A stretch of DNA of 64,000 nucleotides, from positions 2,444,894-2,508,893 of the forward strand of contig NZ_CP007446.1 in assembly GCF_000600005.1 (NCBI RefSeq). Direction: 5' to 3'. Both the position numbers and the translations under genes were made by a program. Below the pieces are notes generated by a model, which saw nothing but the letters and a program-made list of their open reading frames with translations, made no database searches and was not told the origin of the DNA. Origin of the DNA: Snodgrassella alvi wkB2 (GTDB lineage Bacteria; Pseudomonadota; Gammaproteobacteria; Burkholderiales; Neisseriaceae). Shown here in pieces: positions 45,099-53,171 of the stretch; within the stretch, counting starts at the first letter, position 1, and every line of letters begins with the position of its first letter.

Positions 45099-45989
45099 AT
45101 GAAATTCTCGGCATTATTGCGTAATAGCATACTTATTATTACTACATTCGTTACCATCACTGCCTGCAAAAACACCACACCGGTTACCCCTCCTGCTCCG
45201 GCCAAACCTCGCGCTGTTATCGGGCTGGCGCTTGGAGGCGGAGTTTCTAAAGGCTTTGCGCATATAGGGGTAATTAAAGTCTTACAGGAAAACCATATTC
45301 CGGTACGGGTTGTTACCGGTACCAGTGCCGGTGCGCTGGTTGGCAGCATGTATGCTTCCGGTATGAGTCCCGACAGGCTGGAGCTTGAGGCTGAAATACT
45401 GAATAAAACCGATTTAGTTGATCCGGTACTGTCTACATCCGGCTTTATCAAAGGACAAAAACTGCAGGATTACATCAACAACAAAGTTCGCAATAAACCG
45501 ATTCAGCAGTTTCCTATCCGTTTCGGCGCAGTGGCTACTGAATTCGGTACCGGCCGCATGGCTGTTTTCAACAGCGGTAATGCCGGACAGGCAGTACGCG
45601 CATCGGCCAGTATACCCAATGTTTTTCAGCCCACAGTAATCGGCAATAAAAGTTATGTCGATGGCGGTCTGGTTGCTCCGGTACCGGTCACAGCAGCCAA
45701 ACAGCTGGGTGCCAATGTAGTTATTGCTGTAGATATATCTGCTAAACCGGCACGTCTGACCAGTCAGGGATTTTTTTCTTATCTTGACCAGAGCCTGAAT
45801 ATCATGAGCGCATCAGCCCTGAACAGCGAACTGAGCAAAGCTCAGGTCGTAATCCGTCCTCAGGTACAGAAACTGGGTACAGTAGGCGGTTTTGACCAGA
45901 AAACTCAGGCTATCCGGCTGGGTGAACAGGCTGCCAGAGCAGCCTTACCGCAAATTCGTGCGGCACTGGCAAAATATCAGGTTAACTAA
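45099..45989 (+). CDS. Patatin-like phospholipase family lipoprotein (RssA-like)
   Basis: 296 residues. An N-terminal hydrophobic segment ends in the lipobox ITAC, Cys23 being the lipidated residue, followed by a Pro-rich linker. The patatin domain then shows the oxyanion loop GGGVSKG at 46-52, the nucleophile motif GTSAG at 74-78 (Ser76) and the catalytic Asp in DGG at 188-190. The build is close to RssA/YlbK-type proteins, except that it is lipidated and so faces the periplasm. Known patatin domains hydrolyse acyl chains of phospholipids. It follows bioC by 23 bases on the same strand and ends the operon with a terminator. Confidence 0.9.
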   Translation: MKFSALLRNSILIITTFVTITACKNTTPVTPPAPAKPRAVIGLALGGGVSKGFAHIGVIKVLQENHIPVRVVTGTSAGALVGSMYASGMSPDRLELEAEILNKTDLVDPVLSTSGFIKGQKLQDYINNKVRNKPIQQFPIRFGAVATEFGTGRMAVFNSGNAGQAVRASASIPNVFQPTVIGNKSYVDGGLVAPVPVTAAKQLGANVVIAVDISAKPARLTSQGFFSYLDQSLNIMSASALNSELSKAQVVIRPQVQKLGTVGGFDQKTQAIRLGEQAARAALPQIRAALAKYQVN

Positions 45990-46015
45990 ACCATATAAAA
46001 CAGTGAGTAATCTGT

Positions 46016-46046
46016 GCAGACTGCCTGTGTGGCAGTCTGCGTTTTT
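46016..46046 (+). terminator. Hairpin terminator after the patatin gene
   Basis: GCAGACTGCC pairs with GGCAGTCTGC around TGTGT, followed by GTTTTTATT, 27 bases after the stop. Confidence 0.92.
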
Positions 46047-46179
46047 ATTCTGGTTAATACTAATTAAAATATTGCAAATTGAATAACCGCTGATTTAATG
46101 AATTTTTACCATAGAACAGATTACTGGCAGATAGCAAAAAAGCTAACCGAATACTATTTCTGAATTAAATATAACTTAT

Positions 46180-46206
46180 AAAAAGCCCGATTATTACGGG
46201 CTTTTT
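46180..46206. terminator. Bidirectional hairpin terminator
   Basis: AAAAAGCCCG pairs with CGGGCTTTTT around ATTATTA. It serves the minus-strand oxidoreductase gene that ends at 46283 and could act as a second stop for the patatin operon. Confidence 0.82.
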
Positions 46207-46282
46207 AATTTGTTTAATTACCAAATTCAATCAGAATAGCAGAATAATGAAGCCTGTTTATATCTTAGTAACATTCACTTTT

Positions 46283-46942
46283 TTATTTCCATGAATTTTC
46301 AGGTAAATCAATATTTCTTTGGGCTTGCTCCAGTGCCTCTTGTAATTGCCGGATATTTAACGGAACACAATAAGCAGGCTTAGCCCGCTCAAATCGCCAG
46401 CTATCAGACAGCTGACCGGCATCAACAAAATCATAACCGACCTGATCCAATATTTTAAATACAGTTTGTTTAGCAGTTAAATCATTGCCTGCCACAGGAA
46501 TGGCTCTTCTGTTTAATTTATCGTTTGGTCTGGCATCTTTAATAACATCTCTTGCCAGAATCGCATTAAAAACTTTAACCACTTTGGATTTCGAAAAATG
46601 CTGAGCAACCAATTCACTGGTTGTGATTTCGCGCTTATCTAATTGCGGCCAGTGCCCGTCGCGATCGGGATAATAGTTCATGGTATCTAATACTACTTTA
46701 TTACTCATTGATTCAGCAGGTAGTTGCAGATAATTATTAAATGGAATAGCAATCAGAATAATTTCTGCAAACTCAATAGCTTCTTCCTGGCTTCCAATTT
46801 CACAGCCTATGCTGCTGGCCACACTGAACAATGTATTTTTCCCTCTGGAATTACTCACCATCACTTGATAGCCTGCCTGCATAAATAGCTTTGCCCAGGC
46901 CTGACCAATAAATCCTGCTCCGATAATGCCAATCTTTTTCAT
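46283..46942 (-). CDS. NADPH-binding oxidoreductase of the F420-reductase-like (6PGDH-type) group
   Basis: 219 residues. The Rossmann motif GIIGAGFIGQAWAKLFMQAG is at 4-23, and the residues after strand two (VMVSNSRGKNT) contain Ser/Arg that favour NADPH. LIAIPFNNYLQLP, VLDTMNYYPDRDG and KVFNAILARDV follow, matching the NADPH-dependent F420 reductase/NADP-oxidoreductase coenzyme F420-dependent family as it occurs in bacteria without F420. Real substrates of these bacterial members are mostly unknown. It diverges from a LysR regulator gene with about 100 bases between them, the classic arrangement of a regulator and its target. Confidence 0.8.
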   Translation of the reverse strand: MKKIGIIGAGFIGQAWAKLFMQAGYQVMVSNSRGKNTLFSVASSIGCEIGSQEEAIEFAEIILIAIPFNNYLQLPAESMSNKVVLDTMNYYPDRDGHWPQLDKREITTSELVAQHFSKSKVVKVFNAILARDVIKDARPNDKLNRRAIPVAGNDLTAKQTVFKILDQVGYDFVDAGQLSDSWRFERAKPAYCVPLNIRQLQEALEQAQRNIDLPENSWK

Positions 46943-47044
46943 CGTAATATTTCCTTTTCTAAATAGTGCGCTGTATTATCAGTACAAATTAAAAGGCAAT
47001 AAATACAAATAAAATTGATTGATTAACAACTGAAAGTTTGCAAT

Positions 47045-47935
47045 ATGAATTTATTCCGATGTATGCAAGCATTTATTCTGACCGTAAAAACCGGTTCTTT
47101 TGCCGCAGCGTCCGTTTCATTAAATACATCACCGCAAATGATTGCTAAATACATAGCATTTTTAGAAAATTATTTAGGATTAAAACTGCTTAACCGAACC
47201 ACACGATCACAAAATCTGACAGAATTCGGCAAACAATATTACCCGAAATGCTTAACTATTTTAGCTGAAATCCAGGCAACTAAAGTACTTGCACAACAAT
47301 TCAGTGAAGAGCCAAAAGGCAATTTAAGAATTAGTGCTCCCGTAAGCTATGGTTATTACAATTTAATACCGGTAATCAGCGATTTTATGAAACGCTATCC
47401 GAAAGTAGAAGTTGATATTCAATTAAGTGATCGCTATGTAGATTTGGTTCAGGACAATTTTGATGTTGTGTTCCGTATTGGCCAATTAGCTGATTCAGGT
47501 TTAATTGCGCGAAAATTAAAACCCTATCAACTCACTTTTGCTGCTTCTCCCAGTTATCTGGCTCAGCATGGTGTTCCGTCTGTACCAAAGGATTTAGAGA
47601 AGCACAATTGTCTTATTTATCAGTATATGAATCCAAATAAAAATGATTACCTTTGGCCATTTATGATAAATGGAAAAAAAGTTAATGTTTCTATATCAGG
47701 TTCATTACAAAGCAATGAGACTCTGGTATTAGCAAAAGCCGCAATTGAAGGACTGGGTATTACTATGTTGCCCGAATCCATGCTTAGCGATGCCATCAGA
47801 CAAAATAAATTACTCCCCATATTACAAGATTTTTTACCACCGGCAAAAGAAGTACATCTGCTTTATACAGCCGACAGGCAACGGCCGTCAAAACACAATA
47901 TTTTTATAGAATTTGTGGTTAATGCCATGTCTTAG
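47045..47935 (+). CDS. LysR-family transcriptional regulator
   Basis: 296 residues. Winged helix-turn-helix at 1-60 (MQAFILTVKTGSFAAASVSL and LENYLGLKLLNRTTRSQNLT), followed by the two-lobed effector domain from about 88 (GNLRISAPVSYGYYNLIPVI). The sequence is of the CrgA/DsdC-like aromatic or quinone-responsive branch by general look, which is not decisive. The divergent oxidoreductase gene at 46283-46942 is the likely target: the intergenic space of 102 bases should hold the operator. The base composition is somewhat more A+T-rich than core genes nearby. The start is fixed by the helix-turn-helix beginning directly after it. Confidence 0.9.
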   Translation: MNLFRCMQAFILTVKTGSFAAASVSLNTSPQMIAKYIAFLENYLGLKLLNRTTRSQNLTEFGKQYYPKCLTILAEIQATKVLAQQFSEEPKGNLRISAPVSYGYYNLIPVISDFMKRYPKVEVDIQLSDRYVDLVQDNFDVVFRIGQLADSGLIARKLKPYQLTFAASPSYLAQHGVPSVPKDLEKHNCLIYQYMNPNKNDYLWPFMINGKKVNVSISGSLQSNETLVLAKAAIEGLGITMLPESMLSDAIRQNKLLPILQDFLPPAKEVHLLYTADRQRPSKHNIFIEFVVNAMS

Positions 47936-48189
47936 TTGCTGCTATTTGTTATATCAGCGATATCAAAATGAATATATCTAACTTCACAATCTACAAATTA
48001 GTTTCATCGGTATTTTAATGATTGATTCATCTGGTATTGCTTTATTGATACTTGTATATCCTCTATATCAGTTAAACCAGAGTTTATATTTACTGCCCTA
48101 CATTTAAGAAACTTCTTAAGCTAAGATGATTTTTTATAAATGAAACAAAAATAAATAATCATCCAAGAATTTTGCTAACCCGATTTAAA

Positions 48190-48597
48190 TTATTTAATTG
48201 ACACTACTTTATGATTACGTATGGTTGTAGAAAAATCGTGTCCTTCTAAACCATGATTTGTCGCACAAATAAAATCATTATTTGTTTTATCAGGAAAAGA
48301 TATCATTTCATACATTACTTGTTCACTAATATATTCAAAATAAGATACTCTCCATAACTCTTCTCCCTTTTTATTATATAGGACAATAAAATATTTATTA
48401 CCGCCTAATATTTGCATAATTGAAATTGGTGAAGTGGGCAGATGTTTGTATATATTGGCATAGTACTCACCATCTTCACTTTTTATGGTTGTATAAAGAT
48501 TAAAATTTCCGTAAAAACTGGATGACGAAAACAGACACAGCCAATAGAAAAAAGCAAATAAACCTATTATTTTTATCCATTTTATACTTTTTTTCAT
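48190..48597 (-). CDS. Small membrane-anchored protein, type A copy 1 (candidate immunity protein)
   Basis: 135 residues from the Met followed by KKSIKWIKIIGLF; a Met five codons earlier overlaps the ribosome site GGAGCGACGG. One membrane anchor covers about residues 5-24. The mature part faces the periplasm: SSSSFYGNFNL, DGEYYANIYKHLPTSPISIM, KYFIVLYNKKGEELWRVSYF, and an end with GHDFSTTIRNHKVVSIK. No family is certain; it resembles DUF6201-type proteins known to me from memory. Copies 2 and 3 differ mainly at residues after YFEY. Repetition next to a probable type VI effector suggests immunity, a single-anchor periplasmic type. Confidence 0.65.
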   Translation of the reverse strand: MKKSIKWIKIIGLFAFFYWLCLFSSSSFYGNFNLYTTIKSEDGEYYANIYKHLPTSPISIMQILGGNKYFIVLYNKKGEELWRVSYFEYISEQVMYEMISFPDKTNNDFICATNHGLEGHDFSTTIRNHKVVSIK

Positions 48598-48664
48598 AAT
48601 CCGTCGCTCCATACTTTTATTATATCCATTTTTAATGCTGATTGTGCACTATACTACCGTATAC

Positions 48665-49078
48665 TTAATTTATTTTATTTGTTATATCAACTATTTTTCT
48701 GCCTTCATCAAAATATTTTAATAAATTACTTTTTTTAGTCGGTAGCATAAAAGAATGTATACCACCATCGCTTAGATAAGCATAATGAGGTGAACGCCAT
48801 ATTTTCTTACCCTGTTTGTTATATAAAACATAAAAATATCGCTTCCCCTGTATCAATTCATAGACTGCCAGCGGGGTTGTTGGCAGATGCTGATACATAT
48901 TTATGTAATACTCACCATCCACTCCTTCTACTGTGTCGGACAAATTAAAATCACCATAAAAACTGGAGGACGAGAAAAACCACCACCACATCACCATAAT
49001 TAGCACTAATATAATTTTTATAAATACAGCATTTTTGCGTAGTATATTTTTAAAAAATATATGGATATTATGTTTCAT
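48665..49078 (-). CDS. Small membrane-anchored protein, type B copy 1 (candidate immunity protein)
   Basis: 137 residues. A basic N-terminus (KHNIHIFFKNILRKN) is followed by a membrane segment at about 18-36 ending in MWWWFFSSSSFYGDFNL. The exposed part repeats the type A pattern: DGEYYINMYQHLPTTPLAVY, YFYVLYNKQGKKIWRSPHY. Types A and B are thus old paralogues. This copy differs from copies 2 and 3 in its last third and is ten residues shorter. AGGAAATAAA is a good ribosome site. It lies 67 bases upstream of type A copy 1 on the same strand. Confidence 0.65.
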   Translation of the reverse strand: MKHNIHIFFKNILRKNAVFIKIILVLIMVMWWWFFSSSSFYGDFNLSDTVEGVDGEYYINMYQHLPTTPLAVYELIQGKRYFYVLYNKQGKKIWRSPHYAYLSDGGIHSFMLPTKKSNLLKYFDEGRKIVDITNKIN

Positions 49079-49402
49079 TTTATTTCCTATGGTTTTGTTT
49101 AATTTGATATTGATATTAATACCAACATAACCATCACTTTTCTAAAAAGCTAAATATTTTTCATTACTCTCGGAAGATTTAAATCTGGCATCAATATCTA
49201 TTCAGGAAAAAGCCAAACTGAATAACTTCCAACTACCTACAAATATTTATCGTATAAAATAAATTCTTGTCATTTGTTATGATATGAAATATGCAAGCAA
49301 AAAAGGGGGCTTTTATTATTCAATATTTTATTTCGTTTGATTTTTGAGTTAAATCGACTTAATCCTATCCTGCATCCAAATATTTTGCTAACCCGGTTTA
49401 AA
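49079..49402. other. Spacer between repeat units 1 and 2
   Basis: About 320 bases without a gene. Nearly the same spacer recurs at 50300-50624 and, in part, at 51522-51700, so it belongs to the duplicated unit and should carry the promoter of each pair. Confidence 0.6.
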
Positions 49403-49813
49403 TTACTTGATTGACACTACTTTATGATTACGTATGGTTGTAGAAAAATTGTGTCCTTCTAAACCATGATCTGTAAAAAATAGAAAACTATTTCCCGTTT
49501 TATCAGGAAAAAAAATTTCTTGATATAATATTGCCTCTTTACTAAGATATTCAAAATAAGAGCATCTCCATAGTTCTTCTCCCTTTTTATTGTATAAAAC
49601 GACGAAGTATTTATTACCGCCTAATATTTGCATAATTGAAATTGGTGAAGTGGGCAGATGTTTGTATATATTGGCATAGTACTCACCATCTTCACTTTTT
49701 ACTGTTGAATTAAGATTAAAATTTCCGTAAAAACTGGATGACGAAAACAGACACAGCCAATAGAAAAAAGCAAATAAACCTATTATTTTTATCCATTTTA
49801 TACTTTTTTTCAT
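49403..49813 (-). CDS. Small membrane-anchored protein, type A copy 2 (candidate immunity protein)
   Basis: 136 residues from the Met before KKSIKWIK. Anchor, SSSSFYGNFNL motif and HLPTSPISIMQILGG stretch are the same as in copy 1. The segment after the YFEYLSKEAILYQEIFFPDK point is different from copy 1 but almost the same as copy 3, so the variable face lies near residues 95-120. It starts 43 bases after type B copy 2 ends, forming a two-gene unit. Function as for copy 1: inferred immunity, not shown. Confidence 0.65.
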   Translation of the reverse strand: MKKSIKWIKIIGLFAFFYWLCLFSSSSFYGNFNLNSTVKSEDGEYYANIYKHLPTSPISIMQILGGNKYFVVLYNKKGEELWRCSYFEYLSKEAILYQEIFFPDKTGNSFLFFTDHGLEGHNFSTTIRNHKVVSIK

Positions 49814-49855
49814 AATCAGTCGCCCCATACTTTTATTATAGACTGGTTTCCATCT

Positions 49856-50299
49856 TTAATGCTGATTATGCTCTATATCACCGTATACTTCCTTGATTTT
49901 ATTTTTTATATCAGCGTCACTCCAGTCCTCTTCTGAATATCTTAATAATTTACTGTCTTTAGTAGGAATAAACAAAGGATTTACATTATCGTATAGATAA
50001 GCATAATGGGGGGAATGCCATATTTTCTTACCTTGTTTGTTATATAAAACATAAAAATATCGCTTCCCCTGTATCAATTTATAAACCGCCAATGGAGTTG
50101 TTGGCAGATGCTCATATACATTTATGTAATACTCACGATCCTCTCCGTTTATTGTATTGCACAGATTAAAATCACCATAAAAACTGGAGGACGAGAAAAA
50201 CCACCACCACATCACCATAATTAACACTAATATAATTTTTATAAATACAGCATTTTTGCGTAGTATATTTTTAAAAAATATATGGATATTATGTTTCAT
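49856..50299 (-). CDS. Small membrane-anchored protein, type B copy 2 (candidate immunity protein)
   Basis: 147 residues. Same anchor (about 18-36) and SSSSFYGDFNL motif as copy 1. The C-terminus is longer: KDSKLLRYSEEDWSDADIKN and an end with YGDIEHNQH. It differs from copy 3 by only about a dozen residues, for example in the NGEDREYYINVY segment, where copy 3 has NGLDGEYYINVY. The substitution of the otherwise constant Gly of DGEYY by Arg here is notable. CATAGGAAATATT gives a ribosome site. Confidence 0.65.
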   Translation of the reverse strand: MKHNIHIFFKNILRKNAVFIKIILVLIMVMWWWFFSSSSFYGDFNLCNTINGEDREYYINVYEHLPTTPLAVYKLIQGKRYFYVLYNKQGKKIWHSPHYAYLYDNVNPLFIPTKDSKLLRYSEEDWSDADIKNKIKEVYGDIEHNQH

Positions 50300-50624
50300 A
50301 ATATTTCCTATGGTTTTGTTTAATTTGATATTGATATTAATATCATCATAACCATCACTTTTTCTAAAAAAGCTAAATATTTTTCATCACGCCCGGAAAA
50401 TTTTAATCCGGCATCAATATCTATTCAGGAAACAGCCAAACTGAATAAGCTCCAACTTACTACAAATATTTATCGTATAAAATAAATTCTTGTCATTTGT
50501 TATGATATAAAATATGCAATCAAAAAAAGAGCTTTTATTATTTAATATTTTATCTCGTTTGATTTTTGAGTTAAATCGACTTAATCCTATCCTGCATCCA
50601 AATATTTTGCTAACCCGGTTTAAA
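50300..50624. other. Spacer between repeat units 2 and 3
   Basis: About 325 bases, nearly the same as the spacer at 49079-49402. No gene. Confidence 0.6.
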
Positions 50625-51035
50625 TTACTTGATTGACACTACTTTATGATTACGTATGGTTGTAGAAAAATCTTGTCCATCTATACCATGATTTGTAAAA
50701 AATAGAAAACTATTTCCCGTTTTATCAGGGAAAAAAATTTCTTGATATATTATCGTGTCTTCACTAAGATATTCAAAATAAGAGCATCTCCATAGTTCTT
50801 CTCCCTTTTTATTGTATAAAACGACGAAGTATTTATTACCACCTAATATTTCTACAATTGAAATTGGTGAAGTGGGCAGATGTTTGTATATATTGGCATA
50901 GTACTCACCATCTTCACTTTCTACTGTTGAGTCAAGATTAAAATTTCCGTAAAAACTGGATGACGAAAACAGACACAGCCAATAGAAAAATGCAAAATAA
51001 CCTATCATTTTTATCCATTTTATACTTTTTTTCAT
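50625..51035 (-). CDS. Small membrane-anchored protein, type A copy 3 (candidate immunity protein)
   Basis: 136 residues from the Met before KKSIKWIKMIGYF. Membrane anchor at about 6-24, then SSSSFYGNFNL. It shares YQEIFFPDKTGNSFLFFT with copy 2, while its HLPTSPISIVEILGG and DGQDFSTTIRNH segments carry single changes. Such scattered point changes between full-length copies suggest recent duplication and then divergence or gene conversion. All three copies are intact, which argues that they are kept by selection. Confidence 0.65.
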   Translation of the reverse strand: MKKSIKWIKMIGYFAFFYWLCLFSSSSFYGNFNLDSTVESEDGEYYANIYKHLPTSPISIVEILGGNKYFVVLYNKKGEELWRCSYFEYLSEDTIIYQEIFFPDKTGNSFLFFTNHGIDGQDFSTTIRNHKVVSIK

Positions 51036-51077
51036 AATCCATCGCCCCATACTTTTATTATAGACTGGTTTCCATCT

Positions 51078-51521
51078 TTAATGCTGATTATGCTCTATAT
51101 CACCGTATACTTCCTTGATTTTATTTTTTATATCAGCGTCACTCCAGTCCTCTTCTGAATATCTTAATAATTTACTGTCTTTAGTAGGAATAAACAAAGG
51201 ACTTACATTATCGTATAGATAAGCATAATGGGGGGAATGCCATATTTTCTTACCTTGTTTGTTATATAAAACATAAAAATATCGCTTCCCCTGTATCAAT
51301 TCATAAACCGCCAGCGGGGTTGTTGGCAGATGCTCATATACATTTATGTAATATTCACCATCCAAACCGTTTATTGTATCGCACAGATTAAAATCACCAT
51401 AAAAACTGGAGGACGAGAAAAACCACCACCACAGCACCATAATTAGCACTAATATATTTTTTTTAAATACAGCATTTTTGCGTAGTATATTTTCAAAAAA
51501 TATATGGATATTATGTTTCAT
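51078..51521 (-). CDS. Small membrane-anchored protein, type B copy 3 (candidate immunity protein)
   Basis: 147 residues. The first gene of the array after the effector, 292 bases downstream of the effector stop. Its anchor differs slightly (FKKNILVLIMVLWWWFF). The rest matches copy 2: DGEYYINVYEHLPTTPLAVYEL, YFYVLYNKQGKKIWHSPHYAYL, and the acidic EEDWSDADIKNKIKEV. Nearest to the effector, this unit is the most likely cognate partner, if the immunity idea is right. Confidence 0.65.
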   Translation of the reverse strand: MKHNIHIFFENILRKNAVFKKNILVLIMVLWWWFFSSSSFYGDFNLCDTINGLDGEYYINVYEHLPTTPLAVYELIQGKRYFYVLYNKQGKKIWHSPHYAYLYDNVSPLFIPTKDSKLLRYSEEDWSDADIKNKIKEVYGDIEHNQH

Positions 51522-51813
51522 AATATTTCCTATGGTTTTGTTTAATTTGATATTGATATTAATATCATCATAACCATCACTTTTTTTTAACAGCTAAATA
51601 TTTTTCATCACTCCCGGAAGATTTAAACCCGGCATCAATATCTATTCAGGAAACAGCCAAACTAAAAAGCTCCAACTTTGCAGAAATGGTTATAAATAAT
51701 TAATTTACATTCTCTTTCAGTATTCAGCATAGGATTAAAAAATTCTAATTAAATTTCCTGTAAAAAATACAGAAAATCAAAACCACCCATAAAGTTGAAA
51801 AAATCTTTCTAGA

Positions 51814-52674
51814 TTATTTTTTAATATTTAAATAAATACGCCTATCCTTTCCTAGAGGAGGAAGCCAGAGAACATCTGAAAAAACCATAAAATCAACACC
51901 GGTATTTCTCACTTGCTGCCATCTCCTGAAATCACTATTATAAACTTGCGCAGCCCACTGCATATTCATATTAGCAATGCTTACCCAATCTTGACTTCCT
52001 TGATAGCCTACATATAGTAGCATCTGTTTTTTGTTAAGTACTCCATCTTTATGCCAGACACCCAAAAATTCATTACCGAGAAAATCATAGGTATCTTTTA
52101 TATAAAAACCGATAGCTTCAGTAATAAAGACATTTTCCCCGTGAAATTTATCCTGATAACCATGAGGTACAGCTTTTAAAGTTGCCTTGCCTATCGCACC
52201 AAAATAATCATTAATGGTCTCTCCAAAGCCGAGGTAATAGTCTCCAATTGGAGTAGAATTTACATATGTAAATGTATCAAGCTTTTTAACATCTGTATGT
52301 CTTTCGAGAATACCATTATTCTGAATAAGCCTTTTTTTTAGTTCTACTAATCCTTTTTTATTTGCCCAATTTTTCATTAAATGATCAAGCCCCTTCTGCA
52401 CGGGTTTAAATTGCCTTGCCCATTGCATTTTTACAATAGAATCATTTACATGTTCTGGCGGTATATTTATTGCCGGTCCTCTTACATAAAGATTTTTTGT
52501 CTTGTCAGTGAAAGGTTTAGCCGGTTTTCCGCTAAACCAGTGCCGCATCAGTTGTGGTGCAACTTTCCAGCCCATTTTATCCATAGCAGCAGGAATCTGG
52601 TCTAAGGTAAAAATATCTGCATTCAGATTAGTCTTGGGTGCTGATTTCATAGTATGGGTTTTTAATTCTGCCAT
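51814..52674 (-). CDS. Probable type VI secretion effector (DUF6402-like)
   Basis: 286 residues, no signal peptide or membrane span. It begins two bases after the PAAR gene ends. Visible landmarks are LDQIPAAMDKMGWKVAPQLM (about 24-43), HWFSGKPAKPF, a Lys-rich middle (LVELKKRLIQNNGILE), a Gly/Tyr-rich GDYYLGFGETINDYFGAIG, HKDGVLNKKQMLLYVGYQGS and the C-terminal FSDVLWLPPLGKDRRIYL. I believe this is the family called DUF6402, found beside PAAR and VgrG genes; that is from memory and unverified. No catalytic motif is recognised. Position after a PAAR protein and before an array of membrane-anchored proteins supports a toxin cargo. Confidence 0.68.
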   Translation of the reverse strand: MAELKTHTMKSAPKTNLNADIFTLDQIPAAMDKMGWKVAPQLMRHWFSGKPAKPFTDKTKNLYVRGPAINIPPEHVNDSIVKMQWARQFKPVQKGLDHLMKNWANKKGLVELKKRLIQNNGILERHTDVKKLDTFTYVNSTPIGDYYLGFGETINDYFGAIGKATLKAVPHGYQDKFHGENVFITEAIGFYIKDTYDFLGNEFLGVWHKDGVLNKKQMLLYVGYQGSQDWVSIANMNMQWAAQVYNSDFRRWQQVRNTGVDFMVFSDVLWLPPLGKDRRIYLNIKK

Positions 52675-52676
52675 AA

Positions 52677-53171
52677 TTACATCCCTATCTCAGTTTGAAC
52701 TAAATAGCTTACTTCTATCTGCTCAGGCTGCGAAGTTTGTACGGTATGCATATGTCCATCGCAGTTTGATTCTCCCGTTATGATACCTGAAGCCGTTTTG
52801 ATAGCATAAGCCACACCATAAGTATTAACGTTTTCAGGGGTTTTAATATGAAAGCTGCGGGAATACGGCATACTGCTAACAGATTTAGATAGTCTGTCTT
52901 CAATATAGCTGTCAGTTATGGAAGGAATTAAGCGTGCTTTACATGGACAAGTACTGATACTGCTGATTGAACCAGCTAATTTTTTTGATGGATTAAACAT
53001 ATTGACGACTCCTCCGGTAATACGGTAGGTTCCGCTATGTCTTCCACAGGTAACCCAATCGCCCTCCCATGCGGCAGCACTACCATGCCATAAGATCATA
53101 CTGTCACCACTGATAATTTTACCGCCACAAGTCGTACGATCCCCAACTCTTAAAAAATATCCTTTAGCCAA
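52677..53171 (-). CDS. PAAR-domain protein (type VI secretion spike tip)
   Basis: 164 residues, with a TTG start preceded by GGGAGATAAAG. Residues 1-75 have the PAAR pattern: a GYFLRVGDRTTCGGKIISGD opening (4-23), a short second strand, GDWVTCGRHSGTYRITGGV near 37-55 and a CPCKAR segment near 74-79. PAAR proteins cap the VgrG trimer with a metal-stabilised cone and carry effectors. The rest (about 90-164) is an extension of unknown fold with NCDGHMHTV near its end that could link to the cargo. No VgrG, Hcp or other T6SS gene is in the window, so this is an orphan cassette relying on a distant apparatus. Confidence 0.82.
   Translation of the reverse strand: MAKGYFLRVGDRTTCGGKIISGDSMILWHGSAAAWEGDWVTCGRHSGTYRITGGVVNMFNPSKKLAGSISSISTCPCKARLIPSITDSYIEDRLSKSVSSMPYSRSFHIKTPENVNTYGVAYAIKTASGIITGESNCDGHMHTVQTSQPEQIEVSYLVQTEIGM

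Larger units (their letters stand above)
48161..49370. repeat. Tandem repeat unit 1 (about 1.21 kb)
   Basis: Most diverged of three head-to-tail copies. Each has a type A gene, a type B gene and a spacer. The unit begins at ATCCAAGAATTTTGCTAACC, which corresponds to ATCCAAATATTTTGCTAACC of units 2 and 3. Confidence 0.8.
49371..50592. repeat. Tandem repeat unit 2 (1222 bp)
   Basis: Matches unit 3 at a constant offset of 1222 bases over genes and spacer with few differences; for example TGCATCCAAATATTTTGC begins at 49371 and again at 50593. Confidence 0.88.
50593..51690. repeat. Tandem repeat unit 3 (right end incomplete)
   Basis: Near copy of unit 2. Similarity continues through the spacer to about 51690, near the ACAGCCAAACTAAAAAGCTCC stretch, and then fades before the effector gene. 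Confidence 0.82.
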
